Shown here one piece after another: positions 24,036-31,709 of a stretch of DNA of 48,983 nt; the first letter of the stretch is position 1, and each line of letters begins with the position of its first letter. This DNA is from Pseudonocardia sp. (GTDB lineage: Bacteria > Actinomycetota > Actinomycetes > Mycobacteriales > Pseudonocardiaceae), in assembly GCF_025965585.1 (NCBI RefSeq), contig NZ_JAOPWR010000059.1, positions 1 to 48,983 of the forward strand, given 5' to 3'. The notes under the pieces are model-generated. The model made no database searches, was not told where the DNA came from, and was given only the letters and a program-made list of their open reading frames with translations. The position numbers and the translations under genes were made by a program.

Positions 24036-25897
24036 GCGATCGCCCCCTCTCGATGGTCGTCCAGGCTCGAGACCAGGGCCCGGTACGCCGGGTCGGTGGC
24101 GAGCAGCTCGCTGTGGTCACCCACGGCCGTGATCCGCCCGTCCTGCAGCATCGCGACGCGGTCGGCGAGCTGCACCGTTGACGGCCGGTGGGCCACCACC
24201 AGCGCCGTGACACCGCCGCCTCGCCTGCGCTCGGCGGCGCCGTCACGGCGTGCCGTGACGTGTCGATGCGCGACCTCGCCAGCTCGGTCCCGGCCGCCCA
24301 GCACGCGCCGCAGGGCGCCCTCCACCTCCGCCTCGGTGTGCACGTCGAGCGCCGAGAGCGGGTCGTCGAGCACCAGCACGGGCGGGTACCCGAGCACGGC
24401 GCGGGCCAGCGCGAGCCGCTGGCGCTGCCCGCCCGAGAGCGACATGCCCTGCTCGCCGATGCGCGTGTCCAGCCCCCACGGCAGGGCCGCGACGAAGCCG
24501 TCGGCGCTCGCGACGCGCAGCGCGTCCCAGATCGCGTCGTCGGGGGCGTCCGGGACACCCAGCGCCACGTTCTCCCGCACGCTCGCCGAGATCAGCACCG
24601 GGTCCTCGAACGCCGTGACGACGGCGCGGCGCAGCTCGGCCAGCCGCACGTGCCGGACGTCGACGCCGTCGAGCAGCACCGCGCCACCGGTGACGTCGTA
24701 GAGGCGCGACAGCAGCGCCGTGAGCGTGGTCTTGCCCGATCCGGTGGCCCCGACCAGCGCCATCGTCTCGCCGGGCCGGACGGTCAGGTCCACCCCGCGC
24801 AGGATCTCGCGGTCGGCACCGGGGTAGGTGAAGTGCACGTCGCGCAGCACGAGCTCGCCGAGCACCGGTGCCGCCAGCGGCTCGGGCGCGGCGGGGTCGG
24901 TGATGGCCGGTGCGATGTCGCGGACCTCCCAGTACCGCGTGGTGGCGGCCGCGGCGTTGCTCGCCTCGGCGAGCAGGTACCCGATCGACGCGATCGGCCA
25001 GTACAGGTAGGTGAGCACGGAGACCGCGGCGACGAGCGTGCCCAGCGTGATGGTCCCGGTGGCGACGCCCCGCGCGCCGACGCCGAGGATCGCGGCGATC
25101 GCGAGCTCGGGCAGCATGATCAGCACCGCCCAGAGGGCCGCGAGCAGCCGCACCTTGAACAGCTCGGTGCCGCGCAGGTGCCGTGCCTCGGCCAGGTACC
25201 GGGCCGTCAGCTCGCGTCCGCGGCCCAGCGACTTGAGCACGCGGATGCCCAGCGCCGACTCCTCGACGACGCTGGCCAGGTCGCCCGCCTGGTCCTGGGC
25301 TCGGCGCGCGGCCCGGGAGAAGCGGCGCTCCAGCATCAGCGTGAGAGCGGTGAGCGGGACGGCCGTGATCGCCACGACGAGGCCCAGGGGCGGCGAGAGC
25401 CAGACGAGCACGCCGATGCCGACCACCAGGGTCAGTGCGTTGACCACCAGGAAGATGCCGGAGAACGCGACGAACCAGCGGATCGTCGTCAGGTCGGAGG
25501 TGGCCCGCGACAGCAGCTGGCCCGACGCCCAGCGGTCGTGGAACGCCACGGGCAGCCGCTGCAGGTGGGCGAACAGGTCTGCCCGCATCGAGGCCTCGAT
25601 CTGGTTGCTCGGCCGTGCGACCAGCATCCGCCGCAGGAAGACCAGCCCCGCCTCGACGAGGCCGAGCGCGAGCACGCCCAGCACCAGCCAGGGCAGCAGC
25701 CCGAGGTCGCCCCGGGCGATGGAACCGTCGACGATGGCACGCGTCCAGAGCGGGACGGCGAGACCGGCCAGGGTGCCGACGAGCGCGGCGACACCGCTCC
25801 CGACCAGCGGCAGGCGGTGGGGGCGGACATAGGGCAGCAGCCGGCGCAGGGCGGAGAGGGTGGGTCGCGGGGCGCCGGCGAAGGAGGATTCGCTCAT
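24032..25897 (-). CDS. ABC exporter subunit, degenerate-site half
   Basis: 621 residues with a six-helix membrane domain then an ATPase domain: Walker A GATGSGKTT, canonical signature LSGGQRQR, and Walker B VLVLDDPLSALD, where Asp512 replaces the catalytic Glu. This is the mark of the non-hydrolysing site in asymmetric heterodimers. Between the segment after the D-loop (LGGRD) and the switch-His strand (TALVVAHR) lie about 27 extra residues, DRAGEVAHRHVTARRDGAAE and more, absent from the partner; their DNA holds a perfect hairpin (24241-24260). The ATG at 25897 (MSESSFAGAPRP) is chosen over an upstream in-frame start. The minus strand carries TAGCGT about 11 bases upstream. Confidence 0.87.
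   Translation of the reverse strand: MSESSFAGAPRPTLSALRRLLPYVRPHRLPLVGSGVAALVGTLAGLAVPLWTRAIVDGSIARGDLGLLPWLVLGVLALGLVEAGLVFLRRMLVARPSNQIEASMRADLFAHLQRLPVAFHDRWASGQLLSRATSDLTTIRWFVAFSGIFLVVNALTLVVGIGVLVWLSPPLGLVVAITAVPLTALTLMLERRFSRAARRAQDQAGDLASVVEESALGIRVLKSLGRGRELTARYLAEARHLRGTELFKVRLLAALWAVLIMLPELAIAAILGVGARGVATGTITLGTLVAAVSVLTYLYWPIASIGYLLAEASNAAAATTRYWEVRDIAPAITDPAAPEPLAAPVLGELVLRDVHFTYPGADREILRGVDLTVRPGETMALVGATGSGKTTLTALLSRLYDVTGGAVLLDGVDVRHVRLAELRRAVVTAFEDPVLISASVRENVALGVPDAPDDAIWDALRVASADGFVAALPWGLDTRIGEQGMSLSGGQRQRLALARAVLGYPPVLVLDDPLSALDVHTEAEVEGALRRVLGGRDRAGEVAHRHVTARRDGAAERRRGGGVTALVVAHRPSTVQLADRVAMLQDGRITAVGDHSELLATDPAYRALVSSLDDHREGAIA
24241..24260. repeat. Palindrome inside an in-frame insertion
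   Basis: CGTCACGG-CGTG-CCGTGACG, 8-base perfect arms and 4-base loop, within the extra ~78 bases (about 24214-24291) of the ABC gene. GCCGTGAC also occurs at 24204-24211 and 24252-24259, a possible slippage or insertion scar. Confidence 0.5.
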
Positions 25898-25973
25898 GGC
25901 TCGGTCGACGCTATGCCCCCGTGATGCTGGGCGCATCCGAGTTCCTGGTCCGTCGTGCGGTGCGGGCGTCGCC

Positions 25974-25979
25974 TAGGTT
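25974..25979 (+). promoter_or_regulatory. -10 box for fgd
   Basis: TAGGTT lies in the 138-base divergent gap, 57 bases before the fgd GTG. No clear -35 partner is seen. Confidence 0.35.
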
Positions 25980-26035
25980 GGGACACAAGCGCCGCACGTC
26001 GATCGGGCGGCGGTACGTGAGTAGGGAGCGCAGTC

Positions 26036-27040
26036 GTGGCGTTGCGGATCGGCTACAAGGCGTCGGCGGAGCAGTTCGGGCCCCGTGACCTGGTGGAGTA
26101 CGCGGTGCGGGCCGAGGAGGTGGGCCTGGACAGCGCTGTGGTGTCGGACCACTTCCTGCCGTGGCGTCACGAGGGCGGACACGCGCCGGCCGCGCTGGCG
26201 TGGCTGCCGGCGGTGGGGGAGCGCACCTCGCGCATCCAGCTGGGCACCTCGGTGCTGACCCCGACGTTCCGCTACAACCCCGCCGTGCTGGCGCAGATGT
26301 TCGCCACGCTGGGCCTGCTGTACCCCGGCCGGGTGATGCTGGGCGTCGGTACGGGGGAGGCGCTCAACGAGATCGCCGTGTCGGGCCGTGAGTGGCCGGA
26401 CTTCAAGGAGCGCTTCGCCCGCCTGCGCGAGGCCGTGGACCTGATCCGGCAGCTGTGGACGTCCGACGAGGAGGTCTCCTTCGACGGGGAGTACTACCGG
26501 ACGGTCAACGCGATCATCTACGACAAGCCCGAGCAGCCGGTCCCGATCTACGTCGCCGCGGGTGGGCCGATGGTGGCCCGGTACGCCGGTCGCGCGGCCG
26601 ACGGGTTCATCTGCACCTCCGGCAAGGGGATGGACCTCTACACGGAGAAGCTGATCCCGTCGGTGGCCGAGGGTGCGGCGAAGGCCGGGCGCGATCCGGC
26701 CGACATCGACCACATGATCGAGATCAAGTTGTCCTACGACCGGGACAAGGACGTCGCGCTGGAGAACTGCCGGTTCTGGGCTCCGCTGTCGCTCACGGCC
26801 GACCAGAAGAACAGCGTGGACTCCGCCACGGAGATGGAGCGCCTCGCCGACGAGCTGCCCATCGAGCAGGTCGCGAAGCGCTGGATCGTGGCGTCCAACC
26901 CCGACGAGGCCCTCGATGGGATCAAGCCCTACGTCGACGCCGGCCTCAACCACCTGGTCTTCCACGGCCCCGGCCACGACCAGGAGCGGTTCCTCACCCA
27001 GTTCTCCGAGGACGTGCTGCCCAGGCTCCGCGAGCTGTGA
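26036..27040 (+). CDS. fgd: F420-dependent glucose-6-phosphate dehydrogenase
   Basis: 334 residues, very close to the known Fgd length (336 in M. tuberculosis). It is of the luciferase-like TIM-barrel fold. Recognisable segments are [15 protein letters not shown] (with the active-site His), [14 protein letters not shown] and [20 protein letters not shown]. It oxidises glucose-6-phosphate and reduces F420, feeding F420H2 to other enzymes such as the flavin-type protein at 44831-45235. GTG start with GGGAG upstream. It is alone in its operon, with a promoter for the next gene after it. Confidence 0.93.
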   Translation: MALRIGYKASAEQFGPRDLVEYAVRAEEVGLDSAVVSDHFLPWRHEGGHAPAALAWLPAVGERTSRIQLGTSVLTPTFRYNPAVLAQMFATLGLLYPGRVMLGVGTGEALNEIAVSGREWPDFKERFARLREAVDLIRQLWTSDEEVSFDGEYYRTVNAIIYDKPEQPVPIYVAAGGPMVARYAGRAADGFICTSGKGMDLYTEKLIPSVAEGAAKAGRDPADIDHMIEIKLSYDRDKDVALENCRFWAPLSLTADQKNSVDSATEMERLADELPIEQVAKRWIVASNPDEALDGIKPYVDAGLNHLVFHGPGHDQERFLTQFSEDVLPRLREL

Positions 27041-27079
27041 CAGCTCCGCGAACTGTGACCGAACCGGGGGCGGTCACTG

Positions 27080-27108
27080 CTGACCGTTTCCGGATCAGTC
27101 CCTAGGCT
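27080..27108 (+). promoter_or_regulatory. Promoter for the crotonase gene
   Basis: CTGACC (27080-27085), 17-base spacer, TAGGCT (27103-27108). A good housekeeping-type promoter. The start codon at 27155 has GAAGGGGAG upstream. Confidence 0.55.
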
Positions 27109-27154
27109 GAGCGGGCACCGGGGCGACGCCGCCCCGGGCGGAAGGGGAGCGGAC

Positions 27155-27946
27155 GTGAGCACCAGCGAGGCGGTCGGAACCGAGGTCCCTGCGGTCGTGC
27201 GGGACGGGCGCGTGCTCCGGGTCCGGGTGGCGCGCGGACGGCACGGCACGCTCGACGGCGACGCCCTTCCGGAGATCGTCGCGGTGCTGGAGTCGCTCGA
27301 CCCGTCCGAGGTCGGCGCCGTGCTGCTGGTCAGCGAGGGCGCCAGCTTCTGCACCGGCGGCGACGTGCGCGCCTTCGCCGGCGCCGAGGACCGCGGCGCG
27401 TACGTCAAGCAGCTCGCCGACAGCTTCCACCGCTTCATCACCGCGCTCGTCGCCTGCCCGGTGCCCGTCGTCGCGGGCGTACCGGGGTGGGCGGCGGGCG
27501 CGGGCCTGTCGATCGTCTGCGCCGCCGACCTCGCCGTGGCCGGCCGGTCCACGCACGTGCGCCCCGCCTACCCCGGCATCGGCTTCTCCCCGGACGGCGG
27601 CATGAGCTGGACGCTGCCCCGGATCGTCGGCGCCGGCCGGGCCAAGCACATGCTGCTCACCGACCAGGTGCTCGACGCCGACGCCGCGCTGGCCGCGGGC
27701 ATCGTCACCGCCGTCGTCGACGACGCCGACGTCGTCGCGGAGGCCGAGCACACCGCGCTGCGCATCGCCCAGGGCCCGACGGCGGCGCTGGGCCGGATCA
27801 AGCGCCTGCTGGCGGGCTCGTCCGACCACACCCTCAGCGAGCACCTGGCGCTGGAGGCCGAGTCGATCTCCGTCAGTGCCGGCGGACCGGAGGGGGCTGA
27901 GGGGCTCGCCGCGTTCGTCGAGAAGCGAGCCCCCCGCTTCCACTAG
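27155..27946 (+). CDS. Enoyl-CoA hydratase/isomerase-family protein
   Basis: 263 residues of the crotonase fold. The oxyanion-hole segments are SFCTGGDVRAF and GWAAGAGLSIV. The acidic residue in GFSPDGGMSWTLPRIVG is at the place used by isomerase-type members such as PaaG, while the usual hydratase Glu is not evident, so isomerisation or a related reaction is at least as likely as hydration. Substrate unknown. GTG start at 27155. The stop overlaps the end of the livF remnant on the other strand. Confidence 0.8.
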   Translation: MSTSEAVGTEVPAVVRDGRVLRVRVARGRHGTLDGDALPEIVAVLESLDPSEVGAVLLVSEGASFCTGGDVRAFAGAEDRGAYVKQLADSFHRFITALVACPVPVVAGVPGWAAGAGLSIVCAADLAVAGRSTHVRPAYPGIGFSPDGGMSWTLPRIVGAGRAKHMLLTDQVLDADAALAAGIVTAVVDDADVVAEAEHTALRIAQGPTAALGRIKRLLAGSSDHTLSEHLALEAESISVSAGGPEGAEGLAAFVEKRAPRFH

Positions 27947-28190
27947 GGAGAGGCGGGCTCCGCCCCGAGGTGGACGCGGCGCACCGCCGGGTCGTCGGCC
28001 GGCTCCCGCGAGGGTGCCGGACGCGACCACGCTGCCGATGGCCGGTATCTGCTGCTCGCCGCCGAGAGCGTCCCGGCCAGCTGCTTCGCCGGCTCCTCCA
28101 GGCGCGGGAACAGCGCGTAGACCCGCCCCATGGCGATCCGGCGGCGGTCGAGGCAGCCGTGGCGTTCGCGGTCCGGGCGGGCGGCGAGGG
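27943..28190 (-). pseudogene. Decayed branched-chain amino acid ABC ATPase (livF-like)
   Basis: Minus-strand pieces of a LivF protein in the right order. First, GRVYALFPRLEEPAKQLAGT (to ~28063). Then, after a one-base frameshift, the signature region SGGEQQIPAIGS. Then a jump directly to VVASGT (from 28030), skipping Walker B and the switch region. Then, after another frame change, ADDPAVRRVHLGA, which is a LivF C-terminus. Walker A and the N-terminal half are absent. It no longer makes a transporter subunit. Neighbouring liv genes are not in the window. Confidence 0.7.
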
Positions 28191-28202
28191 AGGGGGCGTC
28201 AG

Positions 28203-28233
28203 CCGGATGGGCGCATGGCCGGTGGCCATCCGG
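28203..28233. repeat. Inverted repeat in the gap
   Basis: CCGGATGG (28203-28210) and CCATCCGG (28226-28233) are perfect 8-base arms around 15 bases. Between the pseudogene and the small membrane protein; could be a terminator. Nothing else is seen from about 28190 to 28302. Confidence 0.35.
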
Positions 28234-28302
28234 GCCGCCGCCGGCTCACGCCCCGGCGCCCGCGCCCGATTCGTCCGACACCCGATGGGGTAACCCGAGG
28301 TC

Positions 28303-28575
28303 GTGCCTGCTTCCGACGATCCTGCCCCGGCCGAGGAGCGGTCGCGCGTGACGGCGTGGCTGTCGGGCCTGGCCGTGCTCGTGTTCCTCGGGCTCGCGGC
28401 CGTGGCGATGCTGTGCGGCTACCGGTTCTTCGGGGTGGCTGCCGTCGTGCTGGCCGTGTTCGCGGCCGTGGAGCTGGCGTGGGTGCTGCGGACGCGGCGC
28501 TCCCGGGGCGCGGTGCGCAACGCTGAACGCCCCGGTCAGCAGCGCTGGCCGGGGCGTTCGAACGGTGAGGTCTAG
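28303..28575 (+). CDS. Small membrane protein, unknown
   Basis: 90 residues from a GTG. Two hydrophobic helices are clear (AWLSGLAVLVFLGLAAVAM and FGVAAVVLAVFAAVELAWVL), separated by a short loop and followed by a basic tail (RTRRSRG), so the C-terminus is probably cytoplasmic. No family recognised. The last ~17 codons overlap a strong hairpin (28525-28559), which is unusual for coding DNA and hints that the protein tail has no tight constraint. Confidence 0.5.
   Translation: MPASDDPAPAEERSRVTAWLSGLAVLVFLGLAAVAMLCGYRFFGVAAVVLAVFAAVELAWVLRTRRSRGAVRNAERPGQQRWPGRSNGEV
28525..28559. terminator. Bidirectional terminator between convergent genes
   Basis: Arms GAACGCCCCGG (28525-28535) and CCGGGGCGTTC (28549-28559), perfect over 11 bases, 13-base loop. 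It lies in the 3' end of the small membrane gene and just past the stop of the SARP-like gene (28572). Confidence 0.65.
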
Positions 28576-29444
28576 CGGGAGGTGCCGGGCACCGAACCGC
28601 CGGCCACGAGGCGGCGGGTGCCGCCCGCGGCGCCACGGACCGAGCGGATGCCGGGCAGCTGCACGGCCGAGCGCGGCATCGCACGGCGGGCACGCAGCAC
28701 CGGCCACACCGGCGCGGGCGGGAACAGCCCCTCCAGACCGGACGGGGTGGGCCCGCCGACGCTGGAGCGCAGCAGCTCCTGGTACTGGTCGTACTCGGCG
28801 ACGGCCGCGGCGATGTCGCCCTGGGCCAGGTGCGCCTCGATGAGGGCGCGGCGGGCGCTCTCGCGGCTCGGGGCGGTGGTGACGGCGATCTGCGCCATCT
28901 CGACGGCGTCCTCGTAACGGCCGACGGCCGAGAGCCGCAGGCTGCGCTCCTCGACGGCGTGCAGGCGCAGCTGGCGGAAGCGCTCCCGCTCGACGGCGAT
29001 CCACGCGGCCGTCCAGTCCGGGAGGATGTCGGCGCCCAGCGCGGTGGTGTCGGTGACCGCGTCGGCCGAGATCGTCGGCAGGGCGCGGATCAGGGCCATC
29101 GCGAACGCGAGGTCGACCTCGACGTCGGCGGCGAGAGCCAGGGGCGCATCGGGGTCGTCGGTGCCGGTGAGCAGGCCCGGGACGTCGACGGCGTCGACGG
29201 CGTCGCGGAGCAGCCGGGCCGCGGCGTTGGCGGCGACACCGGGGAAGAGGTCGGCCGCGAGCGCTGCGCGCTCCTGCGGACGGGGGTGGACGGCGAGGTA
29301 GGCCACGAGGCGTCGAGAGTCGACGCCGAGGGGTACGGCCACGCTGCCGTCGGCCAGCGTGAACGAGCCGAGCACTGTGATCCGACGGACGTCGTCCCGG
29401 TGCATGGCCTGAGTCGTGCGAGATCGTCGCTGATCGTCAGACAT
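28572..29444 (-). CDS. SARP-like regulator (winged helix plus BTAD)
   Basis: 290 residues from the ATG at 29444 (MSDDQRRSRTT), with GGGACGAG just upstream. The N-terminal ITVLGSFTLADGSVAVPLG, SRRLVAYLAVHPRPQERAAL and AARLLRDAVDAV match the OmpR-like winged helix of AfsR/SARP activators. The next ~170 residues form a BTAD-type helical repeat region (RFRQLRLHAVEERSLRLSAV, ESARRALIEAHLAQGD). No NB-ARC or TPR extension, so it is a short SARP. Secondary-metabolism genes are not adjacent. It is next to the MEDS operon but separated by 164 bases. Target genes unknown. Confidence 0.75.
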   Translation of the reverse strand: MSDDQRRSRTTQAMHRDDVRRITVLGSFTLADGSVAVPLGVDSRRLVAYLAVHPRPQERAALAADLFPGVAANAAARLLRDAVDAVDVPGLLTGTDDPDAPLALAADVEVDLAFAMALIRALPTISADAVTDTTALGADILPDWTAAWIAVERERFRQLRLHAVEERSLRLSAVGRYEDAVEMAQIAVTTAPSRESARRALIEAHLAQGDIAAAVAEYDQYQELLRSSVGGPTPSGLEGLFPPAPVWPVLRARRAMPRSAVQLPGIRSVRGAAGGTRRLVAGGSVPGTSR

Positions 29445-29608
29445 TCTCGTCCCAAAAGTGGTTGTACCCGTTGTTGACCCGAATGCAGCCTCGTGGCGCC
29501 GAGTCCGCAGAGAAGTGTTCTCCGCGTCAAGGGGATTGCCAAGGGGCATGTTCGTCACAGTTCGGGCTGACGTGCGGCCGTCCGGGTGACGCGCTGCTGC
29601 GATCTTAC

Positions 29609-30559
29609 TCACGGTGCGGCGCGCATGCGGACGTGGGTGCCTCCGCGATCAGGCCAGACGTGCAGCGAGTCACACAGTTGCCGCGCTATCCAGATCCCGC
29701 GGCCCCGTGGCTCCGAGGGGTGCGGCGCCCGCAGGCCGGGCAGCGGGTCGCGGAGGGCACCGTTGTCCTGGACCTCGAAAACGAACCCGTCGGAGGCGGC
29801 CCACACGCTGATCTGCGCCTCGCCGGCACCGTGCTCGACGGCGTTGGTGGTGACCTCGTTGACCGCCAGTACGACGTCCTCGGCGCGGTCGCGCCCGTAG
29901 CCGGCGGCGAGCAGCGCGTGCTCGACCGCGTCGCGCACCTCGTTGAGCTGCCAGGCGCCGAACACCATCCGCGAGTCCGGAGGGCCGAGCAGCACGGGGG
30001 AGGGGGCGGGGACCTCGGCGAGGACGTCGCGCGGGCGCCGGTACCAGGGGTTGTGGCGCTGCTCGCCGTCGACCAGCAGCAGCGGGTGGTTCCGCCGCGC
30101 GCCTGCGAGGACCTCCAGGTGCAGCGGCATCTCCGGGAAGAAGCAGGTGATGTGCACCGGCAGGTCGGACAACGCGACGTTCATGGCGGCGTCGAGCTCG
30201 GTCCAGAAGCTGCCGTCGAGCCCGTCGAAGCGGTTCCAGTGCTCGGTGACGACGGTGGCGGAACCCGAGGCCGCGGTGAGCTCGCGGAGCTGGCGGGCGC
30301 GGCGGGCGGCGAGCGTCTGGCCGGAGCCCCCGTCGGATCCCTCCGGCGGGGCCAGCTGCATGAGCCCCGGCAGGCTCCCGAACATGTCGTACACGGCCTC
30401 CATGGTGGACGGCTGCACGGCGACGGCGACGGGCTCGCCGCGCTCGAGCCCGGCCGTGACCAGCGGGAGGAGCTGAGCGAGCAGGTTGTCACGGGAGCTG
30501 TGGAGGCCCACGGCGTGCGTCATCCGGGGCTGCGGCTCGCGGGTGTTCTCGACCTTCAC
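29609..30559 (-). CDS. MEDS-domain protein with RsbW-like ATPase (anti-sigma kinase type)
   Basis: 316 residues. The N-terminal ~190 residues match the MEDS/DcmR sensory domain (VGLHSSRDNLLAQLLPLV, VTEHWNRFD, CFFPEMPLHLEVLAGARRNH). The C-terminus is a complete GHKL ATPase: N-box VVLAVNEVTTNAVEHG, G1 box FEVQDNGALRDP, G2 box GRGIWIARQLCDSL. This architecture is seen in actinomycete partner-switching kinases. GTG start at 30559 overlaps the stop of the MEDS-STAS gene by four bases. Likely partner is the STAS protein or a distant sigma factor; no sigma gene is nearby. Confidence 0.8.
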   Translation of the reverse strand: MKVENTREPQPRMTHAVGLHSSRDNLLAQLLPLVTAGLERGEPVAVAVQPSTMEAVYDMFGSLPGLMQLAPPEGSDGGSGQTLAARRARQLRELTAASGSATVVTEHWNRFDGLDGSFWTELDAAMNVALSDLPVHITCFFPEMPLHLEVLAGARRNHPLLLVDGEQRHNPWYRRPRDVLAEVPAPSPVLLGPPDSRMVFGAWQLNEVRDAVEHALLAAGYGRDRAEDVVLAVNEVTTNAVEHGAGEAQISVWAASDGFVFEVQDNGALRDPLPGLRAPHPSEPRGRGIWIARQLCDSLHVWPDRGGTHVRMRAAP

Positions 30560-31455
30560 GAGATCGCTCCCGGCTGCTCCACCGCCGGGAGCGGGATGAC
30601 CACGAGCTGCGCAGCGAACGGGGCCCCGCAGCGGTCGAGCACGCGCATCACCCGCGGCTGCACGCCGGCGAGCACCAGCCGGTGGGTGCTGGGGAACTCC
30701 TCGGCGGCGTGCACGAGGCCGACCGCCCCCGCCACGTCGAGGAACCGCAGCGACGACAGGTCCAGCGTGATGTCGGTGGGCGCGGAGTGCGAGCGGAGTG
30801 CGGCGTCCAGCGTGGACTCGAGCAGCCGCCGGACCTGCAGCCTGTTGCTGTGGTCGACCTCCCCGGCGATGCGCGCCGAGGCGGGCCCGATGTGGGTGAT
30901 GCGCAGCAGGGTGTCGTCGTACACGGCGGGCGTCACCAGCTCGGTCTCATGGATGTCGCGCATCTCCGCGACGGCGTGGTCGTCGAAGTACCGCCGGTCG
31001 TACCGGCACAGCATGCGGGTGGTGGGGCTCGTGTGCAGGAGGCGGTCGACCGAGCGCTCGAAGTCGACGATCTTCTGCAGGCCGCCGGCCCGTAGCCCGG
31101 ACTGCGACTCGCCGGCCAGCCGCAGCCCCGGCCAGCCCTGCGCGTGCGTCTCGTCGATCTGCTCGGCGATGACCTGGGTGATCGCCTCGGCCGGTTGGGT
31201 CAGCGTCTTGCGCGTGATCTCCGTGGGCACGATGAGCAGCTGGCCCCCGTCCAGGGCGTCGCGGACGCCGACGCGGTCCTCGAAGAGCCGGCGCAGCATC
31301 CGGTCGGCGGTGTCGTCCTCGAAGTAGACCACCCGGTCACCCGCGGCGAGTCCGTCGGCGACCCACGCGGCCGTGACCTCCCACAGGTGCTCGTCACTGT
31401 CCGGAATGACGCACGAGTGATCGGCCAGGGAGAGATCCCCGATCGCTCTCGTCAT
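30556..31455 (-). CDS. MEDS-domain protein with STAS domain lacking the phospho-serine
   Basis: 299 residues. Residues 1-180 form a MEDS domain (LSLADHSCVIPDSDEHLWEV, VVYFEDDTADRMLRRLFED, CRYDRRYFDDHAV). The C-terminal ~110 residues are a STAS anti-anti-sigma fold (RITHIGPASARIAGEVDHSN, DITLDLSSLRFLDVAGAVGL). The phosphorylatable Ser of classic antagonists (D-S-S-G) is replaced: D240-V241-A242-G243. If it works as an antagonist it cannot be switched off by phosphorylation at this place. ATG at 31455; first gene of the operon. Confidence 0.8.
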   Translation of the reverse strand: MTRAIGDLSLADHSCVIPDSDEHLWEVTAAWVADGLAAGDRVVYFEDDTADRMLRRLFEDRVGVRDALDGGQLLIVPTEITRKTLTQPAEAITQVIAEQIDETHAQGWPGLRLAGESQSGLRAGGLQKIVDFERSVDRLLHTSPTTRMLCRYDRRYFDDHAVAEMRDIHETELVTPAVYDDTLLRITHIGPASARIAGEVDHSNRLQVRRLLESTLDAALRSHSAPTDITLDLSSLRFLDVAGAVGLVHAAEEFPSTHRLVLAGVQPRVMRVLDRCGAPFAAQLVVIPLPAVEQPGAIS

Positions 31456-31622
31456 GGCCCACCCCGCCGGAACCTGATCGTGGGTCCACCTTCGTGGCGC
31501 CCGGACACGCCCTGAGCAGGCGATGAACGCAGCGTGAACCGGGTCCTACTCTACGTCCGCCTCCCGGGGGTCTCGCCCGCCCGAGCGGTGAACGAGGCGG
31601 TGAGATGCTGATCGTCGGCGAC

Positions 31623-31637
31623 GAACGGTGATCGTTC
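31623..31637. repeat. Short inverted repeat upstream of the MEDS operon
   Basis: GAACG-GTGAT-CGTTC in the 254-base gap before the MEDS operon and after the TPP gene. Could be an operator or a weak terminator. TAGAGT on the minus strand (31554-31549) may be the -10 of the operon; no -35 is evident. Confidence 0.35.
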
Positions 31638-31709
31638 ATGCAGATGCACGTGCCGACGCGGGCCTCGACCACGGCCGGCGCCGGTCCGCTCACACCCCGT
31701 CGGAGCCCG

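Noticed and set aside
28246-29004. 252-residue minus-strand frame across the SARP gene and hairpin
   Set aside because: It overlaps the better-supported SARP-like frame and shows only low-complexity Arg/Ala/Pro sequence.
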